Shown here: positions 8,519 through 17,000 of the stretch, one piece after another
Layout of the letters: each line of letters opens with the position of its first letter
Numbering within the stretch: position 1 is the stretch's first letter
Source of the DNA: UBA11524 sp963642705
GTDB lineage: Bacteria; Bacillota; Clostridia; Christensenellales; Aristaeellaceae
Direction of reading: 5' to 3'
NCBI GenBank assembly: GCA_963642705.1
Contig: CAVIHU010000002.1
Location: 62,001 to 126,000, forward strand
Length of the DNA stretch: 64,000 nt
Translations under genes and position numbers: made by a program
The notes under the pieces: generated by a model
What the model was told of the DNA's origin: nothing
Seen by the model: only the letters and a program-made list of their open reading frames with translations
Databases searched by the model: none

Positions 8519-8537
8519 AAAGTCCTGACCTTTGCAA
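8509..8537 (-). promoter_or_regulatory. Promoter for the secreted Cys protein
   Basis: Minus strand TTGCAA (8532-8537), 17-base spacer, TATACT (8509-8514). The -10 is inside the palindrome at 8502-8518. Confidence 0.65.
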
Positions 8538-8580
8538 GGGCACCGCATAAAAACGCATGGCGTGTTATGCGAACAAATGA

Positions 8581-8610
8581 TTGACAAACCGAGACGGCCC
8601 ATGGTAAAAT
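8581..8610 (+). promoter_or_regulatory. Promoter for the nifS-dut-MBL operon
   Basis: TTGACA (8581-8586), 18-base spacer, TAAAAT (8605-8610), 33 bases before the start codon. Confidence 0.7.
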
Positions 8611-8642
8611 ACCCTTGAATTCTTATTTCGCAGGTGAAGGCA

Positions 8643-9827
8643 ATGGACAGGATTTATTTGGACAATGCGGCAACGACTGCGGTGTCTGAACAGGTGCTTC
8701 GGGCAATGCTGCCTTATTTTACGGAATGCTACGGCAACGCGTCAGCGATTCACGGCACAGGCCGCGACGCGAAGAAGGCGGTTGAACGGGCACGCCGGCA
8801 GGCAGCGTCGGCGCTTGGCGCTCAGCCGCAGGAGATTTATTTCACGGCAGGAGGATCGGAGAGCGACAACTGGGCAATCAAGGGTGCGGCATTCGCGAAT
8901 CAGGCGAAGGGACGTCATCTCGTCACGACAGCGATCGAGCATCATGCTGTCCTGCATACATGCCGGTGGCTGGAAAATCAGGGCTGGGAGGTTACGTATC
9001 TGCCGGTTGATAAGGAGGGGTTCGTTACCGCAGAGCAGGTCGGGCACGCGATTCGGCAGGATACCGTGCTTGTCAGCGTGATGGCGGCGAACAATGAAAT
9101 CGGGACGATTGAGCCCATCAGCGAAATCGGCAGTATCTGCAGGGAACGCGGCGTGCTCTTTCACACGGATGCGGTGCAGGCGGTCGGTGCGATGCCGTTG
9201 CTTGTGGACGACCTGAATGTCGATCTGCTGTCGCTGTCGGCGCATAAGTTCCACGGGCCGAAGGGCATCGGGGCGCTGTATATCCGCAGCGGCGTGACGA
9301 TTGATTCGCTTGTGCACGGCGGTGCGCAGGAACGCGGGCATCGGGCAGGCACGGAAAATGTTCCGGCGATTGTCGGGCTGGGCGAAGCGATTGAGATAGC
9401 GGTCAATTCGCTCGCGGAAAACGCGGTGCGTATGACGCGGCTGAGAAATCGGCTGCTAAACGGGCTGACGGAGCGAATTCCGGCGATGCGCCTCAATGGA
9501 GCGAAGGACAAACGTCTGCCGAACAATCTGAACGTGTCGTTTGACGGCATCGAGGGCGAGGCAGTGCTGCTGCGGCTGGATCTGGACGGAATCGCGGCGT
9601 CGAGCGGCTCGGCGTGCACGGCGGGAAGCCTTGACCCGAGTCACGTGCTGATGGCAATCGGGCTGTCGTGCGATGAGGCAAAGGGTTCGCTGCGGCTGAC
9701 GCTGGGAACCGACACGACGGAAGCGGAGATTGACGAGACGGTGCGCGTGCTGGCAGAGGTTGTCGGAAGCCTGCGAAAAATGACGCACTGGTGCATCAAT
9801 GCGAGCGGAAAGGAAGAGACGAAATGA
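8643..9827 (+). CDS. nifS: Cysteine desulfurase, NifS/IscS class
   Basis: PLP enzyme that converts cysteine to alanine and passes persulfide sulfur to Fe-S clusters or tRNA thiolation. 394 residues. It opens with the family hallmark IYLDNAATT; the PLP lysine is Lys202 in SAHKFHGPKG and the active-site cysteine is Cys325 in SGSACTAGSLDPSHV, the class I long-loop arrangement. A GTG at 8634 is in frame, but AGGTG at 8632-8636 is well placed as a ribosome site for ATG 8643. It is not next to an IscU or MnmA gene, so the sulfur acceptor is unknown. The stop overlaps dut by four bases. Confidence 0.93.
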   Translation: MDRIYLDNAATTAVSEQVLRAMLPYFTECYGNASAIHGTGRDAKKAVERARRQAASALGAQPQEIYFTAGGSESDNWAIKGAAFANQAKGRHLVTTAIEHHAVLHTCRWLENQGWEVTYLPVDKEGFVTAEQVGHAIRQDTVLVSVMAANNEIGTIEPISEIGSICRERGVLFHTDAVQAVGAMPLLVDDLNVDLLSLSAHKFHGPKGIGALYIRSGVTIDSLVHGGAQERGHRAGTENVPAIVGLGEAIEIAVNSLAENAVRMTRLRNRLLNGLTERIPAMRLNGAKDKRLPNNLNVSFDGIEGEAVLLRLDLDGIAASSGSACTAGSLDPSHVLMAIGLSCDEAKGSLRLTLGTDTTEAEIDETVRVLAEVVGSLRKMTHWCINASGKEETK

Positions 9828-10249
9828 AGGTTCTGATTCGCTATCATGAGGGCGCGGAGAAGCTTGAGCCGCTAAAGCAGGGCGACTGGATTGACCTTCG
9901 CGCGGCGGAAACAGTCGAGATGAAGGCAGGGGAATATCGGCTGATTTCGCTGGGCATCTCCGTACAGATGCCGGAAGGCTATGAAGCTCATGTTGCGCCG
10001 CGCAGCTCGACCTTCAGGAACTGGGGCATCATTCAGGTCAACAGCATCGGCATCGTTGACAACAGCTATTGCGGCGATGAGGATATCTGGCGCTATCCGG
10101 CACTGGCGATGCGCGACACGGTCATCCGTCAGGGCGACCGCATCTGCCAGTTCAGGCTGGTGAAGAAGATGGAAAAGCCGGAGTTCATCGAGGTGGAGCA
10201 CCTGAATGGCAGCAACCGCGGCGGCTTCGGCAGCACGGGAAGCCGGTGA
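9824..10249 (+). CDS. dut: dUTP diphosphatase
   Basis: Trimeric-type dUTPase, 141 residues, hydrolysing dUTP to dUMP and pyrophosphate to keep uracil out of DNA and supply thymidylate synthesis. The five family motifs can be followed: DLRAAETVEM, APRSSTF, NSIGIVDNSYCG, QGDRICQF and a glycine-rich tail GSNRGGFGSTGSR, in which the last block closes over the active site. Start is the ATGA overlap with the cysteine desulfurase; an upstream in-frame ATG (9791) lies inside that gene and is rejected. Its stop overlaps the following gene, so three genes are co-translated. Confidence 0.95.
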   Translation: MKVLIRYHEGAEKLEPLKQGDWIDLRAAETVEMKAGEYRLISLGISVQMPEGYEAHVAPRSSTFRNWGIIQVNSIGIVDNSYCGDEDIWRYPALAMRDTVIRQGDRICQFRLVKKMEKPEFIEVEHLNGSNRGGFGSTGSR

Positions 10250-11112
10250 ACATGCCGCGAGCGCGTCTGCGCATCGAATCGCTGCTGGCACTGCTGACGC
10301 TGCTGCTGCTTCTGCTGGGCGGAGACTGCGTGCGTCAGACGGAAACAGCGGTACAAACCGAGCTGACGGTGTACTTTCTCGATGTCGGGCAGGGCGACGC
10401 GGCGATTCTCGTCAGCGGCGAACACGCGATGCTCATTGACGGCGGCGATGCGTCGAAGAGTCAGATGATTTATGCGTATCTGCGCAATACGCTCGGGATT
10501 ACCCAACTCGATGTCATCGTCGGTACGCATCCGCATAACGATCATATCGGCGGACTTGCGGCGGCGCTCAATGCCTGCACCGCGTCGCACGTGTACTGTT
10601 CGGTGACATCATGGGATTCACGCGCGTTCCGTTCGCTGGAGAAATACACGCTGGCGCAGGGTCTGACCATCACCATCCCGACCGAGGGAGAGTGCTTTCC
10701 GCTCGGCAGCGCGGTCGTGACGTTCCTGTCAGACGGGCAGGGCTTCGAGGGGGTCAATGACGCCTCGCTGATCATCCGCGTGGACTGCGGCGAAACGTCC
10801 TTCCTGTTTACCGGCGATGCTGCATGGGAGGCGGAGCGCGCACTGCTGACGAACGGGGCAAGGCTGGATGCGGATGTGCTCAAGGTCGCGCATCACGGCA
10901 GCAGTTCGTCGAGCAGCAGCGCATTCCTGCATGCTGTCGCGCCGGAATACGCCGTCATCAGCGTCGACGGGGACAACAGCTACGGTCATCCGGCGGAGGA
11001 AACGCTCATGCGGCTGGCGGAAACGGGCGCTGAAATTCTGCGTACGGATGAGCACGGCACCATCTGCATCCATACGGACGGGACACATCTGACCGTGACG
11101 ACAGAAAAATAG
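10246..11112 (+). CDS. Exported ComEC/Rec2-like metallo-beta-lactamase-fold hydrolase
   Basis: A stand-alone MBL-fold protein of 288 residues with an N-terminal hydrophobic signal or anchor (residues 11-27, very leucine-rich). The zinc motif THPHNDHIGG follows FLDVGQGDAAIL and LIDGG; a second block KVAHHGSSSSSS completes the pattern seen in the C-terminal domain of ComEC, which is linked to nuclease activity on incoming DNA. Stand-alone relatives are common in Clostridia and of uncertain role. The start may be GTG 10246 (overlaps dut stop) or ATG 10252. The sequence GGDC after the hydrophobic stretch is not a good lipobox. A second exported MBL protein lies at 50467-51396. Confidence 0.85.
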   Translation: MNMPRARLRIESLLALLTLLLLLLGGDCVRQTETAVQTELTVYFLDVGQGDAAILVSGEHAMLIDGGDASKSQMIYAYLRNTLGITQLDVIVGTHPHNDHIGGLAAALNACTASHVYCSVTSWDSRAFRSLEKYTLAQGLTITIPTEGECFPLGSAVVTFLSDGQGFEGVNDASLIIRVDCGETSFLFTGDAAWEAERALLTNGARLDADVLKVAHHGSSSSSSSAFLHAVAPEYAVISVDGDNSYGHPAEETLMRLAETGAEILRTDEHGTICIHTDGTHLTVTTEK

Positions 11113-11166
11113 AAAGAAATCAGGCGGATTCCGGGGCAAAATGTTGTGCCGAAGCGCGAAAAATGC

Positions 11167-11195
11167 TTGTATTCCGGAAAAATGTGTGTTATACT
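11167..11195 (+). promoter_or_regulatory. Promoter of the rimP-nusA-infB operon
   Basis: TTGTAT (11167-11172), 17-base spacer, TATACT (11190-11195). The rimP start is about 240 bases downstream, leaving a long untranslated leader. Confidence 0.7.
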
Positions 11196-11201
11196 GGCAG
11201 G

Positions 11202-11436
11202 TGTGAAACCATGACGCTGCTCTGTAAAAGGGGCTGGCGTTTTTCAGCCGGGTCAGTCCGGTGTTGCGGAATGCAGAAAGAAGGGCTTGTCATCTGAGAG
11301 TGGACATGGCTTGGCGGCATTGGGACGGCTGTGTGGTGGGCATTGGTATGTCTGCACAGGCTGCTGCATTGCCGACGGGTGATGGGGACCACTCTTTTTG
11401 ATTGCCTGCAGATGATTGCGGAAAGAGGTGAGGCGC
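11202..11436 (+). promoter_or_regulatory. Structured 5' leader of rimP operon with terminator-like hairpin
   Basis: No plausible ORF. GAGTGG (11298-11303) can pair with CCACTC (11389-11394), which is immediately followed by TTTTT (11395-11399); between them CGGCATTGG...GGCTGTG and CACAGGCTGCTGCATTGCCG can form an inner stem. This looks like an attenuator or autoregulatory leader. I do not recognise a named RNA family. The ribosome site for rimP (AGAGGTGAGG) is downstream of the T run. Confidence 0.45.
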
Positions 11437-11949
11437 ATGGCGAAGGCAGAGCTGACGGCAGTGGTGCTGCCGAAATGTCAGCGGCTGGCGGACGAGTTGG
11501 GCTATGAGCTGGTGGATGTCTGCCTGGACAAGGAAAGCACGGGCAAGTTTCTGCGGATTTATGTAGATCGTCCGGAGGGCATGTCGCTGGATGACTGCGA
11601 ACGGTATCACCGTGCGATTCAGCCGCTTGTCGAGTCGTATGATTTCGACTTTCTGGAAGTGTCCTCACCGGGCATCGACCGTCCACTCAGGAAGGATCGC
11701 GACTTTGAACGCGCTATCGGCGATGAGGTGGAGGTTCACCTGTTCAAGGCGATGGATGGTCAGAAGCTGTTCACGGGCATCCTGACCGATTTCGATCAGC
11801 AGGACATGGTGCTGCTGATCGGTGGCGAGGAAAAGCGCATTGCACGCCGTGCCGCATCGCTCGTGAAGCCCGTGGTGGATATGTCGGGTGTCGAAACCGT
11901 CGACCTGTCCGGCGATGATGATGCCGGCAGCGTCCGCGTAGACGAATAA
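11437..11949 (+). CDS. rimP: Ribosome maturation factor RimP
   Basis: Assembly factor for the 30S subunit, about 170 residues, normal size. Two domains are visible: an N-terminal alpha/beta domain with LGYELVDVCLDKE and GKFLRIYVDRPEGMSLDDCERYHRAI, then SSPGIDRPLRKDRDFERAIGDEV, the conserved block at the domain junction, and a C-terminal SH3-like barrel. The ATG at 11437 is preceded by AGAGGTGAGG; the in-frame ATG at 11416 has no ribosome site. First gene of the classical Firmicutes operon continuing to ribF. The acidic C-terminal tail (about 20 residues) extends past the usual core. Confidence 0.95.
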   Translation: MAKAELTAVVLPKCQRLADELGYELVDVCLDKESTGKFLRIYVDRPEGMSLDDCERYHRAIQPLVESYDFDFLEVSSPGIDRPLRKDRDFERAIGDEVEVHLFKAMDGQKLFTGILTDFDQQDMVLLIGGEEKRIARRAASLVKPVVDMSGVETVDLSGDDDAGSVRVDE

Positions 11950-11989
11950 ATATTCAAAACAGCATAAGCTTAAAGGTGGAGCAGAATTC

Positions 11990-13219
11990 ATGAGAAAGAC
12001 CAAGGCAGCGCCTGTTGTGCAGGCGGGTAACCAAAATCGGGAGCTGGTGGAGGCAATCCGCGCGCTCTGCAAGGAGAAGGATCTGAGCGAGGAAATGCTC
12101 TTTACGACAGTCGAGGATGCGCTCAAAAAGGCGTACGCCAAGAACTGCACCAAGGGCGACGAACCCTCCGCCAACAACATCAGCGCCGTGATCGACCGTG
12201 CGACAGGCGAGATTCACGTGTATATCCGCCGCCTGATCGTTGAAGAGGTCGAAAAGCCCGTCGATCAGATTTCGATCGAGGAGGCGCGCAAAATCAAGGA
12301 TACCTACCAGATGGGCGACATTGTCGAGGAGGACGTGACGCCGCGCAACTTCCTGCGTGTCGCCGCGCAGACCGCCAAGGGCGTGATTATGCAGCGCCTG
12401 CGCGAGGCAGAGCGCGGCCGCGTGTACGAGGAATATGCCGACAAGGAGAATGAAATTCTGACGGCTGTCGTCCGTCGTTTGGATGATAAGGGCGCGCTGG
12501 TCGAGCTGATGGGTCGTGATGACGGCTATCTTGAGGCGGATCAGATGATTCCGGGCGAGAACATCGATATCGATGATCACCTGAAGGTCTACGTGCTCGA
12601 GGTGCAGCGCGGGGATGACACGACGAAACGCCATGGACCGCAGGTGCGCGTCAGCCGGACGCATCCGAATCTCGTCAAGCGCCTGTTCGAGATGGAAGTG
12701 CCTGAAATCGCCGGCGGTAAGGTGCTGATCAAGGGGCTTGCTCGCGAGGCGGGCAGCCGCACGAAGATGGCGGTGCATTCCACGGATGTGCTGATTGATC
12801 CGGTCGGCGCCTGCGTTGGTCCGCGCGGCGATCGCGTGACCCGTGTGGTGAACGAGCTGCGCGGCGAGAAGATCGACATCATCAAGTGGAGCGAAAATCC
12901 GGCGGAATTCATTGCCAACGCGCTGAATCCGGCGAACGTCCGCGAGGTGTATACCGAGGAAAGCGGTCAGCACTCCTGCATCGTGGTTGTGCCGGACAAT
13001 CAGCTGTCGCTCGCCATCGGCAAGGAAGGGCAAAATGCGCGTCTTGCCGCGAAATTGACCGGCTGGAAGATTGACATCAAGAGCCAGTCCCAGTACGCCG
13101 AGCAGGTTGCCGCCGTCATGCCGCAGGCCGAGGAAACGCCTGCCGAGCCGCAGTTCGCGCCCTATCAGGCAATCGATGAGATGACTGACATCCAGATGGA
13201 CGAGGACGACACGCTGTAA
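11990..13219 (+). CDS. nusA: Transcription termination/antitermination factor NusA
   Basis: RNA-polymerase-binding elongation factor, 409 residues. The N-terminal domain (ELVEAIRALCKEKDLSEEML) binds polymerase, followed by an S1 RNA-binding domain and two KH domains, the last with VVPDNQLSLAIGKEGQNARLAAKLTGWKI (only the typical GKEGQNARLA core is diagnostic). Length and absence of C-terminal acidic repeats match Firmicutes NusA. RBS AAAGGTGGAG precedes the ATG. The C-terminal 40 residues are acidic and low complexity. Spacing of 40 bases from rimP and 190 bases to ylxR; the latter gap holds a fragment of the dispersed repeat (13292-13330), a possible site of internal regulation. Confidence 0.96.
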   Translation: MRKTKAAPVVQAGNQNRELVEAIRALCKEKDLSEEMLFTTVEDALKKAYAKNCTKGDEPSANNISAVIDRATGEIHVYIRRLIVEEVEKPVDQISIEEARKIKDTYQMGDIVEEDVTPRNFLRVAAQTAKGVIMQRLREAERGRVYEEYADKENEILTAVVRRLDDKGALVELMGRDDGYLEADQMIPGENIDIDDHLKVYVLEVQRGDDTTKRHGPQVRVSRTHPNLVKRLFEMEVPEIAGGKVLIKGLAREAGSRTKMAVHSTDVLIDPVGACVGPRGDRVTRVVNELRGEKIDIIKWSENPAEFIANALNPANVREVYTEESGQHSCIVVVPDNQLSLAIGKEGQNARLAAKLTGWKIDIKSQSQYAEQVAAVMPQAEETPAEPQFAPYQAIDEMTDIQMDEDDTL

Positions 13220-13409
13220 TACGACGGACTTTGTTCGTTTTCGTGCCCCCTTATAACAGCAATAGCAACCAGCTGACCTGGAAGGATATGCGAAGGGGTC
13301 AAGGGAGCGAACGCAAAGCCCCCTTGGTTCACGATCATCGCAGAGGATAGAGGAAAAAAGAGATTCGGCGGCGAATCCGAACCCGGATGCACCGCCCAAA
13401 GGAGCCTTG

Positions 13410-13700
13410 ATGAAGCCGAAGAAGATTCCGATGCGCATGTGCGTCGGATGCCGCGAAAGCAAGCCAAAACGCGAAATGATCCGCGTCGTCCGCGCACCGG
13501 ACGGTACGGTTTCGATGGATTCGGGCGGTAAAAAGCCCGGACGCGGCGCTTACGTGTGCCGACAGGAAAGCTGCCTGATGCGGGCAATCCGTCAGAAGCA
13601 GCTCGAACGTCAGCTCGAGGTTCAGCTCACCGACGAAGTTGCGGAGAGCTTGCGGCAGGAGCTGGCGAAGCTCTCAGAAGCAGAAGCGGAGGATACCTGA
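13410..13700 (+). CDS. ylxR: YlxR family RNA-binding protein (RnpM)
   Basis: Small basic protein of 96 residues with the family motif MRMCVGCRESKPKREMIRVV and GRGAYVCR...SC. In Bacillus subtilis YlxR binds RNase P RNA and modulates its activity (established for that species), and in others it is linked to transcription control. The ATG at 13410 follows AAAGGAG; an upstream TTG is in frame and unlikely. Always between nusA and infB in Firmicutes, as here. The tail is acidic (LSEAEAEDT), somewhat longer than the core domain of about 85 residues. Confidence 0.92.
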   Translation: MKPKKIPMRMCVGCRESKPKREMIRVVRAPDGTVSMDSGGKKPGRGAYVCRQESCLMRAIRQKQLERQLEVQLTDEVAESLRQELAKLSEAEAEDT

Positions 13701-13705
13701 CGCAG

Positions 13706-14074
13706 ATGCAGAGAGAGGATAAGCTGCGCGGTCTGATGGGACTGTGCGTGCGGGCACGACAGGCGACCTTCGGTGAGGATGGCTGCCTGAAAAGCATTCG
13801 TGGCGGGAGCTGCGCGATTCTGCTGCTCGACAGCGGCGCGTCTCAAGCCACTCAGGATAAATACCGCAGCGCTTGCGAACACAATCATGTGTTGCTGGCA
13901 ATGCTGCCGCAGGGACTCCTTCATGAAGCGACGGGTCGTCCGGGTGTAGCCATGGCGGTTGCGCAGGGCGGTCTGGCGGAGCAAATCAGGCAGAATCTTC
14001 ACGAGGATGCACACGAGAATCTTGGACAATCAATCAAATCGGAAAATCATGGCGGGGGTGCAAGCGTCGAATGA
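13706..14074 (+). CDS. ylxQ: L7Ae/L30e-family ribosome-associated protein YlxQ
   Basis: A 122-residue RNA-binding protein of the L7Ae/L30e/S12e/Gadd45 fold. It begins five bases after ylxR at ATG 13706 (earlier in-frame ATG lies inside ylxR). The typical start KLRGLMGLCVRARQATFGEDG, the central LLLDSGASQATQDKYRSACE and the C-terminal ATGRPGVAMAVAQGGLAEQI fit the family, which recognises kink-turn RNA. Its exact role is unknown; conservation of the operon implies translation or RNase P related work. The stop overlaps infB by four bases. Confidence 0.88.
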   Translation: MQREDKLRGLMGLCVRARQATFGEDGCLKSIRGGSCAILLLDSGASQATQDKYRSACEHNHVLLAMLPQGLLHEATGRPGVAMAVAQGGLAEQIRQNLHEDAHENLGQSIKSENHGGGASVE

Positions 14075-17000
14075 CGAAGGTGAAACTGAAGGATTCAATC
14101 AAGGAACTGATGACGGATGCCGTGAAGGTGCGTGATGACGCCTCTCGTGTTCGTCAGGGAGCGGACGGACTGGCGAAGTCGCTGCGTGCGCTCGAAAACG
14201 AGTTTGTCAAGACCCGCAACGCGCAGGCGGAGCAGGAAAAGCGCGCAGAGACGGAAAAGCGCATTTCCGACCATTCCAAGGCCTACGTTATGCTCGACGC
14301 GGAGGAACAGGCAGCCGTGAACGCTGCCCTCAAGGCGAATGAAAAGCAGCCTGAAGTGAAGGCTGACGCCAAGGGTGATTCCCAAAAGGTGGTTTCCACC
14401 AAGGCGGATTCCCCCAAGGGTGATTCACCCAGGGACGATTCGACCAAGGCAGAAGTCAAGCCTGTGCAGAAGGTCGAAGCACCGAAGAACGAGGTGAAGC
14501 AGGAGGCTGCAAAGCCCGTACAGAAGGCGGAGCAGAAGCCTGTGCAGAAGACAGAGGCACCGAAGCCCGCGCAGAAGAACGAGGCGAAGCAGGAGGCTGC
14601 AAAGCCCGTACAGAAGGCGGAGCAGAAGCCTGTGCAGAAGACAGAGGCACCGAAGCCCGCGCAGAAGAACGAGGCGAAGCAGGAGGCTGCAAAGCCCGTA
14701 CAGAAGGCGGAGCAGAAGCCTGTGCAGAAGACAGAGGCACCGAAGCCCGCGCAGAAGAACGAGGCGAAGCAGGAGGCTGCAAAGCCCGTACAGAAGGCGG
14801 AGCAGAAGCCTGTGCAGAAGACAGAGGCACCGAAGCCCGCGCAGAAGAACGAGGTAAAGCAGGAAGCGGCGAAGCCCGAAGCCAAGGGCGATGCCGTCAA
14901 GGGTGATTCCACCAAAGCTGATTCACCCAAGACCGAGGAAGCGCCGAAGAAGCCTGCCATTGGTCAGATTATTTCGCGAGCGGGTCAGGCGCTTCCGCAG
15001 AAGCCGGTCGGTCTGGCGCCGAACGTCATCCGTCCGCCGCGTCCCGTACAGCCCCGTCCGCAGGGAGCCCAGGGGCAGCAGGGACAGCGTCCGCAGGGCA
15101 ATCGTCCGGCAAACGGCACGTTCCAGCCGCGTCAGGGCGGCAACGGTCCGTTTATCGCGCGTCCGCAGGGAGTTCAGGGGCAGCAGGGACAGCGTCCGCA
15201 GGGCGGCAACGGTCCGTTCATCGCGCGTCCGCAAGGTGCACCGAACAATCGCCCGGGTAACGGCACGTTCCAGCCGCGTCAGGGCGGCAATGGTCCGTTC
15301 ATCGCGCGTCCGCAGGGTGCGCAGGGCACACGTCCGCAGGGCGGCATGCAGCCCCGTTCGGGGAACGGTCGTCCGGCAGGTGTCGGCATGGGTCGTCAGA
15401 AGCCGTCTGTGCCGGATATCACGCCGAGCATGGGTAAGGAGCGCGTCTCCAACTACGACCCGAACAAGAAGAACTACGTCCGTCAGCACGATCCGGAGCA
15501 TGTGGCGCGCAACCGCAAGCAGCTCAGCCGTGACGCGGGCTACAGCGGATATGACGACGATGTGGTGCGCGGCGGTAAGCGCAGCCGCATGAAAAAGCCG
15601 TCCGCGCAGCAGATGATGGCGCCCATCAAGATCGAGCACGCGTACATGAACGGCGATACGATTGTCGTCCGCGACCTGTGCGAGAAAATCGGCAAGACGA
15701 GCGCGGAAATCATCAAGAAGCTGTTCCTGCTGGGCAATATGGCGACCATCAACAGCGAGATTGACTTTGATACCGCCTCGTTGGTGTGCGCTGACTTTGA
15801 TATTACGCTGGAGAAGAAGCCCGAGGTCACCGCTGAAGACCAACTGACTGCGGAGAACTTTGATGACGCTGAGGAGAACCTCGAGACACGTCCGCCGGTC
15901 GTGACGATTATGGGTCACGTTGACCACGGCAAGACCTCCCTGCTGGACTATATCCGCAAGAGCCGCGTCACCGCGGGCGAGGCTGGCGGCATTACGCAGC
16001 ACATCGGTGCATACACGGTCAAGATGAACGGCCGCGACATCACGTTCCTGGATACTCCCGGTCACGAGGCGTTCACCGCCATGCGTGCCCGCGGCGCTCA
16101 GGCGACGGATATCGCCGTGCTGGTGGTTGCGGCGGACGACTCCGTCATGCCGCAGACCATCGAAGCCATCAACCACGCCAAGGCGGCCGAGGTGCCGATT
16201 ATTGTCGCCATCAACAAGATGGATAAGCCGGATGCGGACGCCGAGCGCGTCAAGACCGACCTGACAAAGTACGGCATCGTCTGCGAGGACTGGGGCGGCG
16301 ACACGATCATGTGCCCCGTTTCCGCAAAGACCGGCGAGGGCGTCGACGAGCTGCTCGAAATGATTCTGCTGCAGGCGGATACCATGGAGCTGCGCGCAAA
16401 CCCGAATCGTCTGGGTCGCGGCGTCATCATTGAGGCAAAGCTGGACAAGGCACGCGGTCCGCTGGCTACCGTGCTGATGCAGAACGGTACGCTGCATGTC
16501 GGCGACAACATCATCGCGGGTCTGGCAAGCGGTCGTGTCCGTGCGCTGATTAACGATCGCGGCGAGAAGGTCAAGGAAGCCGGTCCGTCGACACCCGTGG
16601 AAATCATGGGCTTTGATGAAGTTCCGTCCGCAGGCGATGAAATGCAGGCTGTCGGCGATGACCGCCTGTCCAGGCAGGTCGCCGAGGAACGCAAGGCTAA
16701 GCTCAAGGCTGCGCGCGAGGCATCGATGGCGAAGGTCAGCCTCGAAAACCTGTTCTCCAACATGGAGAGCGGAAAGCAGACGACGCTGAACCTGATTATC
16801 AAGGCGGACGTGCAGGGCTCTGTCGAGGCAGTCAAGCAGGCGATGGAAAAACTCAGCAGCGATGAAGTGAAGATACATGTGCTGAACAGCGCGGCCGGTG
16901 CAATCACCAAGGACGATGTCAACCTCGCCAGCGCGTTCAATGCCATCATCATCGGCTTCAACATTCGTCCGGATGCCTCTGCGCGTGAAGCGGCGGAGCG

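Noticed and set aside
14494..14853. Regular repeats that could suggest a CRISPR array
   Set aside because: Units are contiguous 90-bp coding repeats in frame with infB; no unique spacers.
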